DNA of 64,000 bases from Gadus chalcogrammus (lineage: Eukaryota; Chordata; Actinopteri; Gadiformes; Gadidae): the NCBI RefSeq assembly GCF_026213295.1, contig NC_079414.1, forward strand, positions 10,087,075-10,151,074, written 5' to 3'. Position numbers and translations under genes: made by a program. Below, piece by piece: positions 30,628 to 41,794 of the stretch (its first letter is position 1; every line of letters begins with the position of its first letter). The notes under the pieces are model-generated. The model saw nothing but the letters and a program-made list of their open reading frames with translations. It was not told the origin of the DNA and made no database searches.

Positions 30628-33561
30628 TTGGGCCTCGTTGGTCTTTGCCCTATATCCCTGTATGTTGCAGCCATAGGTCAACTATGACAGATAGCATTCA
30701 TGGGAGAAAATTGTTCTGAGAGATAGTGTCTTACCAATGTTCTGACAAAGTTTTGGGTAAAGCAGTTTGCTTGCAAATTCACATAGCAGGTATTTTAGCT
30801 AGATTGGCTTTTGGACTACACTGCTTTTACGCTTTGGTCTGATTTTGAAGGTTAAAGGGTTAAAACTCGAAACATTTGGACAAACATTACTCTAGCCTTT
30901 GTGTTAGTGGAAGATATTTCATTAATTAAAAAGAAACAGCTTTTAACAGTAGGTTTTTGCACTTTGTCTTATCATTTGAGCAACTGTCCTTTAAATTCCA
31001 TTACGATATCTATATAAGAAAACCCATTAAGAAGAGTATAAGAAGAGTTTAATTGTTAAAGCATGATTCCCATAAGGATTGTGTGTGTCAACAGTACCTG
31101 TTGTTGACGCTGGTTTTGGACTCTCTGTACCACAGACTTATCTCCATGCCTCCAGAGATGTCAATGGCTAAACCCCCCTGGAACTCAGCGCTGGCCTTCA
31201 CCCCGGACTGGAGTTGAATAACCTGCGAACACAGGGGTGAGGGAAACAGACCTATATGTTACATACACTGTAACTAGATAGACAAATAATGCTGTATATT
31301 TGGATGGAATACTTATTACACTACTTAGTCATTCAGTGACCTACAGCGTATTGAGACAAATGTCATCAGGGAGAAGGTCAGGTTTAGGCTTGCTCAAGGG
31401 TGCAGGTAGGCTAAAGCCAGTGGGGCATGAAACAAGTCATGTTTGGCTGTGAAACACCCTAAAACACCCTAACCTCTACACTGTCCTGTGCCCAATCAAT
31501 TAAATGCTCTTCTAATTAATTGCTCTGCACTCTTTAGTTAAGAGTGTACTGAAAAGATGTCCGGAGAGTCTAACGTTTTAGGCTGTTGCAATTAATGCAA
31601 TCCTTATCACAAATGAGTAAGAGTGGCTCCACACAATCCCCAGTGTCCACAGCCTGTTCTGTAGGCATCCTTGCTGTCAGAAACCCCATCCCCCTACCTG
31701 CTCCTCAATGACACTCATCTGCATTAACTGGTAGTCACCTGAATTAGAACGTCGCCTACTAAAGCACTTAATCATTAAAGACATCCATGACAATTATTGC
31801 AACCCTTATCACAAATGAGTAAGAGTGGCTCCACACAAACCTCCGAGTGGTCGGTGAGAAGGATGAGCCCCTTCACCACGTTCACAGGGTCCCCGGACAT
31901 GGAGAAGATCTTGGACATGAGGTCGCTGTAGCCCTTGAAGAAGGTGACGGGCCGCAGCTGGACGTCGAAGAGCAGGGCCGACATGCCCGCGTACGACTCC
32001 AGGTCCTGCTCCCCCTCATCGGGCGTGGCTGCGATCAGTGTCTCCAGGCCCTGTGCCTCGATGGCCACCTGGGGGATCGGAATCCTTCATTAGGGTCAGG
32101 CTCACATTGGCCTCTGGAGGATACTCGCGGCTCGTTTCTCACTTCACTACGTTTAGAACGAGTTGAGACACCGCAATGACAGACATGATAATGTACTGTG
32201 CGTTCAATTGAGGACAATGTCAATGAAAACCCACCAAAGATTGACAACAATTGAACTGGTGAACTAGAAAACCAATATAAACCGACATAGACCGCTCTCA
32301 ATTAGTTAAATTTCAACCAGAACCCTAATTGGATTGAATGGATGGCTTTTGTACTTTTTCCTCTTCTGGTGGCAAATGACATCATCTGGCACCATCTCAG
32401 CCAATAAGAGAATGGCCCTGGCAATAACCATTACGGTGGTTCCCCAGAGAGGGTTGCTGCTGGCCCTCAGGGGGTTCTATGTATTGCTGTAGTGGCGCGG
32501 TGGGGTCACCTGCAGGCCGTGCAGCGTGGCTCCGTGGCTGGCTCCGTAGATGTTCATGTTGCTCCTCCTCATGATGCCAGAGCCCGAGTACAGGATGTCC
32601 AGGCTGTATGTCGACGACACGTCCGCCGTTTCTGAACAACGTTTGTAGAACATTAGGCATTAGAGTCCGGTCAAGGGGGGAGGGGGGGGACTGTTAACAA
32701 AACGTAATCGAAATAGTACAACAAAACATTGATGCAAAAAAATTTAATTTCAGTTTGGGGTCTTTGGTCCAACACTTACTCGCCATGAAGCCGGAGTATG
32801 CGGAGGACGAGCCCACCTTGGCGAAACGGTCGTAGTTATGAGACACCATGTCCTTCATGGCATGCCGTACGACTTTGCTGAAATAATGAAATATATAGAG
32901 AAAATCTATGAGAACGCGATAATGTTCCACACATTTGAACATGCATAACATTTACAGAGCGATGGTGTTGGAAGGGGGGGCGCCTCGTTTTTTCGACGCA
33001 TGATGTTTCACAACAATACAGCGTCCAATACCTGGCTGGCAGCTCAAAGCGGAGGATGTCCTGGATCTTGGACACCATGTATTTGTTCATCTCGTGGGGC
33101 AGGTTCCCGATGGACAGGAGCAGGTTCTTGACGTGCTCGTACGAGGGGTTGCTGCTCAGGATGACGTCGGCCGCCGCTGACCTCACGTTCTTCTCGTAGA
33201 TGCGTCGGTTCTGGTGGTAGATCCGGTTCACCATGCTCTTCACCTTAAACCAATATTCAAAGTTGCATTGAATATCACATTTGCATTCTGGGAGATTTAC
33301 TAAACCAGTGATGGATGGCTCAATGGATGGATGATTTGAGGCTCATTCTTTGTCTCGTTTATTGTTGTTGGATTAGATATATTGTTTCATGTTGTCGGCC
33401 TGTACCTTCCATTCATGACCTTTCCTGGCTAAGTAAACAAAAACTGTTTCCTCATGGAAACAGGGAATCGTCCAACAAGAAGTGTTTGACCCAACCACAG
33501 TGAAACTGAATCGTCTCTACTATCGTTTTCCTCATCATCATCATCATCATCATCATCTTCC

Positions 33562-33595
<34 letters not shown>

Positions 33596-36500
33596 GTGTC
33601 CTCTACCTCTTCGGTGATGAGCTTGGTGTCGTATCTCTGCAGGGCACTGAGGGCGATGGTGCAGAAGGCTCCCACCTCCGACTCGGCGTACTTTGTGAAG
33701 ATTGGGATGGCTTCGGGGAGCAGGGAATTCTTCAGGGACAGGAGGAACATCTGAATCTCCGCCTCCACCTCAGTGCTCTCAGGACCCTCCAAGATCATCT
33801 TCTTCACCTGCACCACTGTCTGCAGGGGGAACAGAAGATAGATGTTTCTGGACAGTTCAAGTGTTTTCTTATTACCATAAGAGCCTACTTTATAAAATAT
33901 GGTGATACCATCTGGTTTTTAAATGACTATAACATGCTCAATGTTATCTTCATCGACAAACATATCTTAATCCAGAGATTGAGACTGAAACTATGTGTGC
34001 TATTCGGCGGACGCCTTTGAGTGCATACATTCTTAGAATGGTTGTGCCCCCCCCACCCCCATGGGAATCAAAGCCCTGACCCTGGCATGCTCCTCAAGTT
34101 GAGCTACACAGGCTCAGGTTCTTAGCAGACTTACTGGGGAGTCGCAGCCTCCTTTGTGACAGAGCTTGTTCACCAGAGCTCCCATGATGATCACGACCGA
34201 CTCCTTGATCTCACTGCTGCCGATCTTGCCCCTGGAGATGTCCTGAGAAGACGTACACAACACTTCATTACAGCCAGCTGCATTTCATTTCATGGATTCC
34301 TCCTTTATTAGATACTAGAACTCAGGTTTTAAAATGGAGGATGAATGGCCGCATTCAATGTTTTTATAAGACCTATATAACCCCACATTTCTTGGAACCT
34401 GCTCCAGGAGCTTGGACCTCAAGGCAGCGGGCTGTACCCCTGTATCAGTAGATACAGTAGACAGAACTGGGAGACCCATTGTAGCAGAGAGAGACAGAGG
34501 TACCAACCAGGAGAGACTGTAGCATTTTCTCGTTGGGATGCGACGCGAAGCCGCAGGCGTACAGGAACCTCTCTTGTAGTACCAGGCCTTTGGCGTCCGT
34601 GAAGTTGAGGAAGCTCAGGATGGCGTCCAGAGAGGCTGGCGTCTGGGCGGAGGTGACAGCGTCCACCACCTGAGGGCTGGTGGAAGAGCGGTGGAGGGTG
34701 GAGGTCACTAGGTGGAGAAGCAAAGGCTCATCCTTGTGGCCACACTGTGTGCAGTATTGTGCTAGGGTTGCTCCATAGTGAACAATAGCATAGGCTCTGA
34801 AGCCTCCTACTGAATAAGAACATTTATTACACGGGTCTTTTCAACGTTCCGTTCACTTGCATGGGCACTTCACAACTTCCGGCGGTCAATTATTTTTGGA
34901 TAATTCATTGGCAACGGATGAATAATGACCGCTGTCAAGGTAAACAAAATGACTTTTTGCCTTTGGTATCACTCCGCACGTAGTCTGGTAACTTGTCAAT
35001 GTAATAAGCGGGATATGTATCAACCCAAGCGCTGTCGGTTGCTAAGCGACGACGTCAACGTCTTGGGCGGACTATTTCTCTGCTAATCAACACTATGAAT
35101 GCTGGTAACAAATACATTGTAAATAAATTGTTTTGTTTTGGGAAGTAGCCGTGTAATAAGCGGGATAATGTATAGAACTTTGCCGGTCATTATCGTAAAA
35201 TAAGCCCCTTCATGGCGAAGCAAGACACCTCCGCTGCGCGTCGGTGTCCTGTTCGCCCTGTCTGGGCTTATTTTCTCGATAATGACCGGCGTTCTATACA
35301 TTATCCCTTCCATGCAATGTGATGCAATGTGAAGAAATCCTGTGAACAATTGAGGCTCCCTAATCCTACGTGTTGTGATTAACTATACTTAAGGTCTACC
35401 TACTAAGACAACAGACAGATAGACAGACAGATAGACAGACAGACAGACAGACAGACAGGTACACAGACAGACAGACAGATAGACAGACAGTTAACCAGAC
35501 AGGCATCTTTGCGTGGGGAACTAATGCAGGTGTGAGATGGCGCTGGAGGATTCTTACAGGGCCGTCTTGCTGGCACTCTTCAGCACGCTGAGGATCTCCT
35601 TCTCGGTTGCCTTCCTGATGCTCTGGATGAAAGCCAGGAAGCTGCGGGGGGCCATGGCCTTGGATAACCTCTCAGGCTCAAATTGATCCTTGTTGGCCTG
35701 CCAATGTTCCACCAGCTAACCAAGGGAACAGCAGAAGGAGGAAGAGTGTCAGAGCACAGTGCTGGAGATGGCCATCAACTGACAACTTATTCCACCAGTA
35801 GCCGGGTGGTGGAACTGAATCAGATGGAACCCAGATGGCAGCTCGGTGAATACGACCCATTGACTCCAACTTACTTCAAAAGCGAATTTGGTTACATTCA
35901 GAAAATTGCATGACTGATGACGATCTAATATATCAAATAATAATCATAAACCCAACATTAAATTGAACATAATGTGATGTATCTAATAGGGTATAGGATG
36001 TAACATGAAATAATGCTATGATCTGATATCATATTTGTAATAACATGACATCATCAGATATGATATGGTAACGCACTCACCGTAGGGCAGCCCTTGCATT
36101 GGGATTTGACCTGTTCAGCCATGACACCAACCGCTGCCAGTTTAGCATCAACGGACGCCACAACGCTCGCCACGTCTTTTCCAGGGACCTCCAGTGGCCC
36201 CGCTGCCCTCCCCACGAACTTAAGGCTTTGTCTGGGAAACACCGAAATACAAAGTTCAGACAAACATATTACATGGCATTGTTTTCTCTTTCCTTCGGCC
36301 CCTATTTTACCAACAGGTGTGAGGTTGACGAGCCAAAAGAAAATCTATCAGCTTGTTATATCACAAGTGGGGACGCCTTAAAGTAAGCGTCCCGAAACTG
36401 TGCGTTTACCTGGAGACAACTTTAACGCCCGCCGATCTGCGGGAGTTGGCGGCCAGTATGTGAACCTCTTCGGCCTCGGCGGACTCAATGAAACCATCGC

Positions 36501-39500
36501 TCAGTGTGAACGACGTCACAGAACTGGCTTTCTTGGACACACCCAACACCTAGACAAACAAGATCAGGGATCAGGATCTCCGTTCAAACGTCATGGAGCC
36601 TGATGATTAGTTGTGTGCAACGGTGTAATTCAGGAGCGTCATTTGGGGGGGGGTTCGCGATATCGACGGACCTGGCTGTGTGTGGTGAAGCCGGTCTCGG
36701 AGGTCTGGCAGGTCTCTAGGAGTTTGGTTCGGGTCACCTGTCCATTGGTGGCTCGGTACTGGACGGTACACCTCCCGGACACGTCGTTCTGTCGGCAGCA
36801 GACCCTTTGTTTAAGTTTAAGTCCCATGCAGTGACACTTGTTTATGTATCAGGGTGAATGAGTTGATTGAATTTGGTTTTAAGATAATTTGGTTACATCA
36901 TTTTCGTAATATTTTGGTTGGGGTATAACATGAATACTTTGCATGGCGATAAAAATGGCGTTAGGATAAACTGTATCACTGCAAAAAATATTAATTATTT
37001 ATCTTCAATTGCTTTACACCCCATTTCCCTTTTACCTTTTGCGGTACATTTAGACATTTGGGTTAATTCAGGCACATAACAGAACTTGAGGTGCTTCTCC
37101 GATATAAAACCATTAAAGCAGAAGCAAAACCTGTTGTGGACTTACTTCAATGACTTTCCCGGTATTGAGCTGGACTTGCAGTAGGCTAGCCAACCCTCGT
37201 TTCAAGTTCTTGATAGTCGCTGGTTCCTCTCGATACGAGTAAAAAGCCTTCACCTGATTTAAAGTAGGGAACAAACAAACGTTAGTTTAGACCAATGGGT
37301 TTAAAAAGCCAATTATTTTGTTCATACAATGTCAACTTTTGTCAGGGTGTCGGTGTGAACGTCCCATTTAGTAAAGGAAGTAGTATTAAAAAAATATATG
37401 TAAAATAAATGAAAACAGAATTTCAGAAATGTAATAATTAAGAATTAAAACCAAAAACCTAAAAAGCATCTCATCATCAAATGCTCTTCACCATCTTCAC
37501 ACACTCTTCGGTAATATAAAACTAATCACATTTCAGTTGCTTAGTATCTCAGATAAACCAGAGACTGGCGGTTAAAGGACTCCCATTAAAGGCTTCTTTA
37601 TTTGGCCCACTAGAGGTTACACTCCTCGGCCTAGATCAGGGATTCTAATGAAGGTCGGTATCTTTTATGACTTATCTTCCGGTGCCACGAAACACTGAAA
37701 CAGAAAGTATTCTTAAAGACAACTCTCTGCTTCCTGTCTCTCCTCTGACCGCCCTGACCTTTGAGCACAGAGTGTGAGGGGTGATTTAATTACCTTGCCA
37801 ACATCATCACCCTATCATGTGAGATAAAGACTAATACTTATACTACGTCTGAACTTCAAACTCTGTTGAAAATCATATTTTGATAAAGTCTGCTGATTAC
37901 TCAAATTATAACAAGGAAAATGATTCGGATAGTACAAAAAAAAAGAAATATATACAGATTATATTTACGATAAGAGACACACTTAGTGTGAAAATATATT
38001 ACGATTTACCAAGACATAAACTCTTCAGTCAACAGTAGAATAAGTCTGGGTTTATCACTTTGGGTACGCTTCATGTGTTTATCCGCATTCTGATAACAAA
38101 ACCACGACAATAACTATAGATAAAACACAAACGCAAACAAAAATTAAAACAAACATTTCCATGACAAAAATTCAAATAAATGTAAAAAGCAATGATAGGG
38201 TCCCTCCCTACCTTGCCATTCCTGAGGTGGATCATGTAGGGCCGGGTGAGGGCCCCCAGGGGCCCCTTCCCCATCAGGCTCTCTGCAGTGGAGCCCTTGA
38301 GGAGGTCCCTCTTAGAGCGCGGGGCCAAGCTCTCCACACCCACGTCGGACATCTGATGAGAGGACGGGCATCTTAGATTAGGTACCACTTCACAAACTAC
38401 CTGGATTTTCGCACTTTATATCAAATCTTGTATTTAAATGCATGCTATAGAATACAGTACCGACGAGAAAACATTCATATTTTGATCTATATTTGTCAAG
38501 GACTGTTTATAGTTGATTAGTTGTGTCTCTCTATTTTTCATCAGTATTGATGGACATCGTCTCAGAGCCAGCCTAAAGACTAGTTTAATTCAGATCCTGA
38601 TGGACAACAGAAACAACGGTATACTCAGTCAGCTATGTTGTTCCTTCTCCCTCTGATTCGTGTTGACATACCGCTAGTTGGATGAGCTGGTCGTCTTTAT
38701 TCCCCGGGTCTCTCCACACCAGATGGGCGGACACGTCGCTGGTAATCCGATACCCCGCGCTGCTCGTCTTTGACCCCCCGGCCCGATCCAGCAGGACCTC
38801 AGTCCTGTAGCTGAACTTATACAGCTGGTGGTTGTCCAGTCTGGGCCCAGCAGCAACTTCTAGAGTCAACACAACCATGTCAGCAGATGTGGATGCCGAG
38901 AGAGACCAGAGAGACTGTGAGGAGGGACTTTCACTGGGCTTTTATTCAGAGAAACTCACCGGAATGCAGACTTTTTAAACTGACTTGTGTCACAACCACA
39001 CAAAAATAAACCACACAAAAGTAATGGTGTGTTTCAAATGTTTTGATGCTTGATATTTTTACTACCCATGTTACTAACATGATTAGTAACATGGGTTTGG
39101 ATTAATACTGAGGACAATTTATATTGCAGTCGTTTATAGCGGGCGTTTTATGGTGCACCGTTATTTAGACATATATTTCAACAGATAATGTTATGTTCAC
39201 ATACAATTCCTCAGATATAATGTGATATGTTGAAGAAGGGGTCTTATTGGATGTGCATCTAGTCAAGGGCCCATCATTGAGGGCCTGGTGTGAGAGGCTG
39301 AATCTACTTGATGTGCCTTTAGCTGAGCGTCCATACAGACAGGGCCTGGTGTGAAGACAGGGCCTGGTTTACAACCAGCCGTGGATTAACAGGGCGTGTT
39401 ACCAATCTGAAAAGATAACATTTTCTCTGTGGCTGAAGCGATGAAACAGATCTGATTTTTTACTTTGAGCGGAGCTACAGGCCATCACTGACGTGTCACG

Positions 39501-40158
39501 TTCTGATAGATCACCTAATCACCGGGGGACTGGTGGCTACAGCCGACATGATTCCACTAGGCCCACTGACTTGAGATGTTGGTCTGTTAATGCCTGCCAC
39601 TAATTTCACAGCAACATTCAATCAAGAGAACCAACCTATGATGTACTATGTGCTATATTGGTAGCACTTGGTATTGGTTGTTTGATTCAGATTTCTGATT
39701 CACTGAAATAGAGACCTTTTGTCATTATCTATGTATTTGGATTTTACATTACGATAACTTGATTATATATCATATTGTTTTACTTTATGAAGACTTAATT
39801 AAAGGGAGTCAAAATGAGTTTAGAATTGAAGAGTCAAAAACTGTCACCATTCTCTAACAGTGTACCGTTCTAGTCTGTTAACTGGCACCATAGATGAGAT
39901 GACAGACCACTTTTGCATTAATAAATAGTTCTAAATAAATGGTTATATTGTGTGTACACGAGCTTTTATCTGACCAATGACAGTAGCCTGACTTTCACTA
40001 TTAGTCATCCCAAATTACCCAACCTCATCTTTTAAGAGTGTTTCTGACTCATTAGGATTCAGTCCTAAAAAACGGATCATAACAAAAAGTGACTCACCTT
40101 TCTTAGAATCGGTAGCAACCACCGCAGTGCAAAGCAAGAGTACAACCAGTTTTAACAT
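28897..40158 (-). CDS. mttp: Microsomal triglyceride transfer protein large subunit, complete, 18 coding exons
   Basis: Coding exons in transcript order: 40098-40158, 38672-38859, 38212-38352, 37146-37253, 36672-36788, 36410-36549, 36081-36231, 35558-35715, 34508-34676, 34135-34242, 33607-33819, 33032-33243, 32780-32877, 32510-32631, 31841-32068, 31098-31222, 29210-29380, 28897-29044. All phases agree, giving 885 aa against 894 in human. Signal peptide [18 protein letters not shown] is followed by the lipovitellin-like beta-barrel ([20 protein letters not shown]). The helical domain ([36 protein letters not shown]) and the C-terminal lipid cavity ([49 protein letters not shown]) follow. With protein disulfide isomerase it loads triglyceride onto apolipoprotein B in the ER. 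Frames are open throughout. The exon 34508 donor (GTTGGT) is weak. Confidence 0.98.
30498..30625. repeat. (TG)n with (TGTGTC)n segment
   Basis: About seven TGTGTC hexamers (30520-30560) lie inside a TG array. It is in the mttp intron between exons 29210-29380 and 31098-31222. Confidence 0.95.
31589..31636. repeat. 48-bp direct repeat, copy 1
   Basis: Matches 31791-31838 at 46 of 48 positions, the last 35 identical. It is intronic, in mttp. Confidence 0.93.
31791..31838. repeat. 48-bp direct repeat, copy 2, abutting an mttp donor
   Basis: The copy ends at 31838, directly next to the GT donor (31839-31840 on the minus strand) of mttp exon 31841-32068. It therefore supplies intron bases from +3 onward. 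Confidence 0.93.
33532..33594. repeat. (CAT)n array next to an mttp donor
   Basis: Two CAT runs separated by CTTCCT. On the transcribed strand (ATG)n begins about 12 bases after the donor of exon 33607-33819. Confidence 0.95.
34066..34112 (-). repeat. Probable tRNA-derived SINE fragment
   Basis: GGGAATCAAAGCCCTGACC followed by CAAGTTGAGCTACACAGG reads, on the minus strand, like the B-box and A-box part of a tRNA-like head. A related GTGGGAATCAAACCCTAGG fragment lies near 29897. Both are in mttp introns. Confidence 0.4.
34820..35310. mobile_element. Palindromic interspersed repeat, probable non-autonomous DNA element
   Basis: Positions 35162-35307 form an imperfect palindrome: GGGATAATGTATAGAAC at one end matches the reverse complement at the other, and the match runs inward through CCGGTCATTATCG and AATAAGCCC. 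Related motifs (ATTACACGGG; GTAATAAGCGGGAT) extend left to about 34830. The outer boundaries and target duplication are unclear. It lies in the mttp intron between exons 34508-34676 and 35558-35715. Confidence 0.6.
35405..35495. repeat. (GACA)n/(GATA) tetranucleotide array
   Basis: ACAGACAG and ATAGACAG units, interrupted near 35458. It lies in an mttp intron about 60 bases from exon 35558-35715, on its 3' side in the transcript. Confidence 0.93.
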
Positions 40159-40281
40159 TGTGGAGGTATCGGTCTGTCACCACACGAGTTTAACGTTCAG
40201 TGCCTGGCACACGGAGGCCACAGGAGAGGATCCCAACAGGTCGGAGCGACTACAATTCTGGTTTACCAGAGTGGAGGGCAG

Positions 40282-40294
40282 ACTCCAAACTCCA
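40282..40294 (-). promoter_or_regulatory. DR1-like element in the mttp proximal promoter
   Basis: On the minus strand the site reads TGGAGT-T-TGGAGT, an exact direct repeat with one-base spacing, about 125 bases upstream of the mttp ATG. Mammalian MTTP promoters are driven by HNF4A and related receptors through a proximal DR1. Function here is inferred from position and architecture. Confidence 0.5.
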
Positions 40295-40322
40295 CGCTAA
40301 GTAGGCCTACTGCGGATAAGCA

Positions 40323-40335
40323 GCCAATCATTAAC
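40323..40335 (-). promoter_or_regulatory. HNF1-like element in the mttp proximal promoter
   Basis: On the minus strand GTTAATGATTGGC matches the HNF1 consensus GTTAATNATTAAC at all but three positions. It lies about 40 bases upstream of the DR1-like element, an arrangement like that described for mammalian MTTP. Confidence 0.5.
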
Positions 40336-40409
40336 TCGTCAAGCAGAGATTTTTTACAATCACTTCGACTATCGATAGATCCGGTGCGCCAGGGGATGCT
40401 TTTTTATAT

Positions 40410-41794
40410 GACTGATCAGCTCATGCGCTATCGACAGTATCGGCTATATATAATTGATTAGATTAATCAAATGGTAGAGATCGCATAAATGTAATCGACT
40501 TTTCATTTGTATTTTCATATGTAGGCTTACTGACTATACGACTGCGTTGAATAGTCCCATTAACATCTGAAGGTATTGTTATTGCAATAGGCTATATAAG
40601 TTATATGGGGTACATATGAATGTTATATTTACCAAGGTACGATTGGGCGACTTCACCTTTGACCTAATTTCTTGAATCGGGTATGAATGAACCGTGGCTA
40701 TATTGTTGTACTATGCACGTTGGAAAGACGTCGCTATAAGGAAAAATCCAGTGAAATATCAAAACAATCCAGCAACCAACAACAAACCAAATAATGTGTT
40801 GAAACGCCGCAGCATGGGTGTCGTCTACGTCACACTTAGGGAGAGACTGATGATAACAGCTACGTATAGGCCTACAACTTAAACCAATCCAATTTATCAA
40901 TGAAAATGTGTCAGCTCTAATCAACATACTTGGGTGGGTTTTTTGTTTCAGCCAATATCTCCATCAATGACCCAACATATCTCGACTTTCCGTTGGCGTT
41001 CTCCCTAGATGGATAATCCTAGTAGGCTACTACTCCCATTAGTGATAACTTTTTTTATATCAATCAAGTCCATTCTGATATGCTTTTCAGATAATCTATC
41101 ATAAATTGGGCACGTCATTCATTTTTAAATGCTTTAATATGAGTTCAACATTTACTCAGCAGTTGTGAAACATGGAGAAAGTACCAGTAATTAATGGTTT
41201 TAGGATTGATTGTAACCATATTTATTTTCTACATTAGGTAAAAAAAAAATCAATGGATCAACATTTTATTGATATTGATCAGTGTGTTTTGGTAAGCCGC
41301 CAGTGGGTGTCAGTATTAGTCGACTTATAGCAGACACACAGTATTCTTCCAAGTTCTTTAGCTGATGACCTTGCAGACAGCGCGTGCGTGCGTGCGTGCG
41401 TGCGTGTGTGTTAACTGAAGTAGTGACACGTAGTTGTGCGCCACTCAAAGGACGCGTGATGCAATAGATAACGCAGCACGATGACATCATCCCAAGTGTG
41501 GGTATTTCCAGGTGTTTATTCTACCAACGTTCAGATGAACACCTCCTATAATAGGAAGCTTCTTTGTGGCAATAGGTAACTGTGCTTTACTAAACCTAAA
41601 CACAGGAATTCTAACATGGGTAGGCTATTTCCTGTGTTAATTACTTTCCCTAAATATTATAATGGTTAGGCCTATGTTTTTTCAACGTTGTATAATTTGC
41701 AATTGAATTCATTTACACAGAAAGATATAAACGACATATGCACAATAAGAACAGAACACACTGCTTCAGTCCTCGTTATATAGAAAGATCCACA
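40410..41794. other. Gene-free interval between mttp and tspan5
   Basis: AT-rich sequence holding the distal mttp upstream region and the flank beyond the predicted tspan5 poly(A) site. A short (GTGC)n run lies at 41382-41408. No exon or bounded element is recognised. Confidence 0.6.

Noticed and set aside
39243..39370. Recurrent GGGCCTGGTGTGA phrases in mttp intron 1
   Set aside because: A weak, decayed tandem duplication only. No structure or boundaries that support a separate feature.
40399..40409. TATA-like ATATAAAAAAG upstream of mttp (minus strand)
   Set aside because: The HNF1/DR1 pair closer to the ATG fits known MTTP promoter layout. This AT run lies about 240 bases upstream of the ATG, farther than that layout would place a TATA box. 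Not excluded as a minor start.
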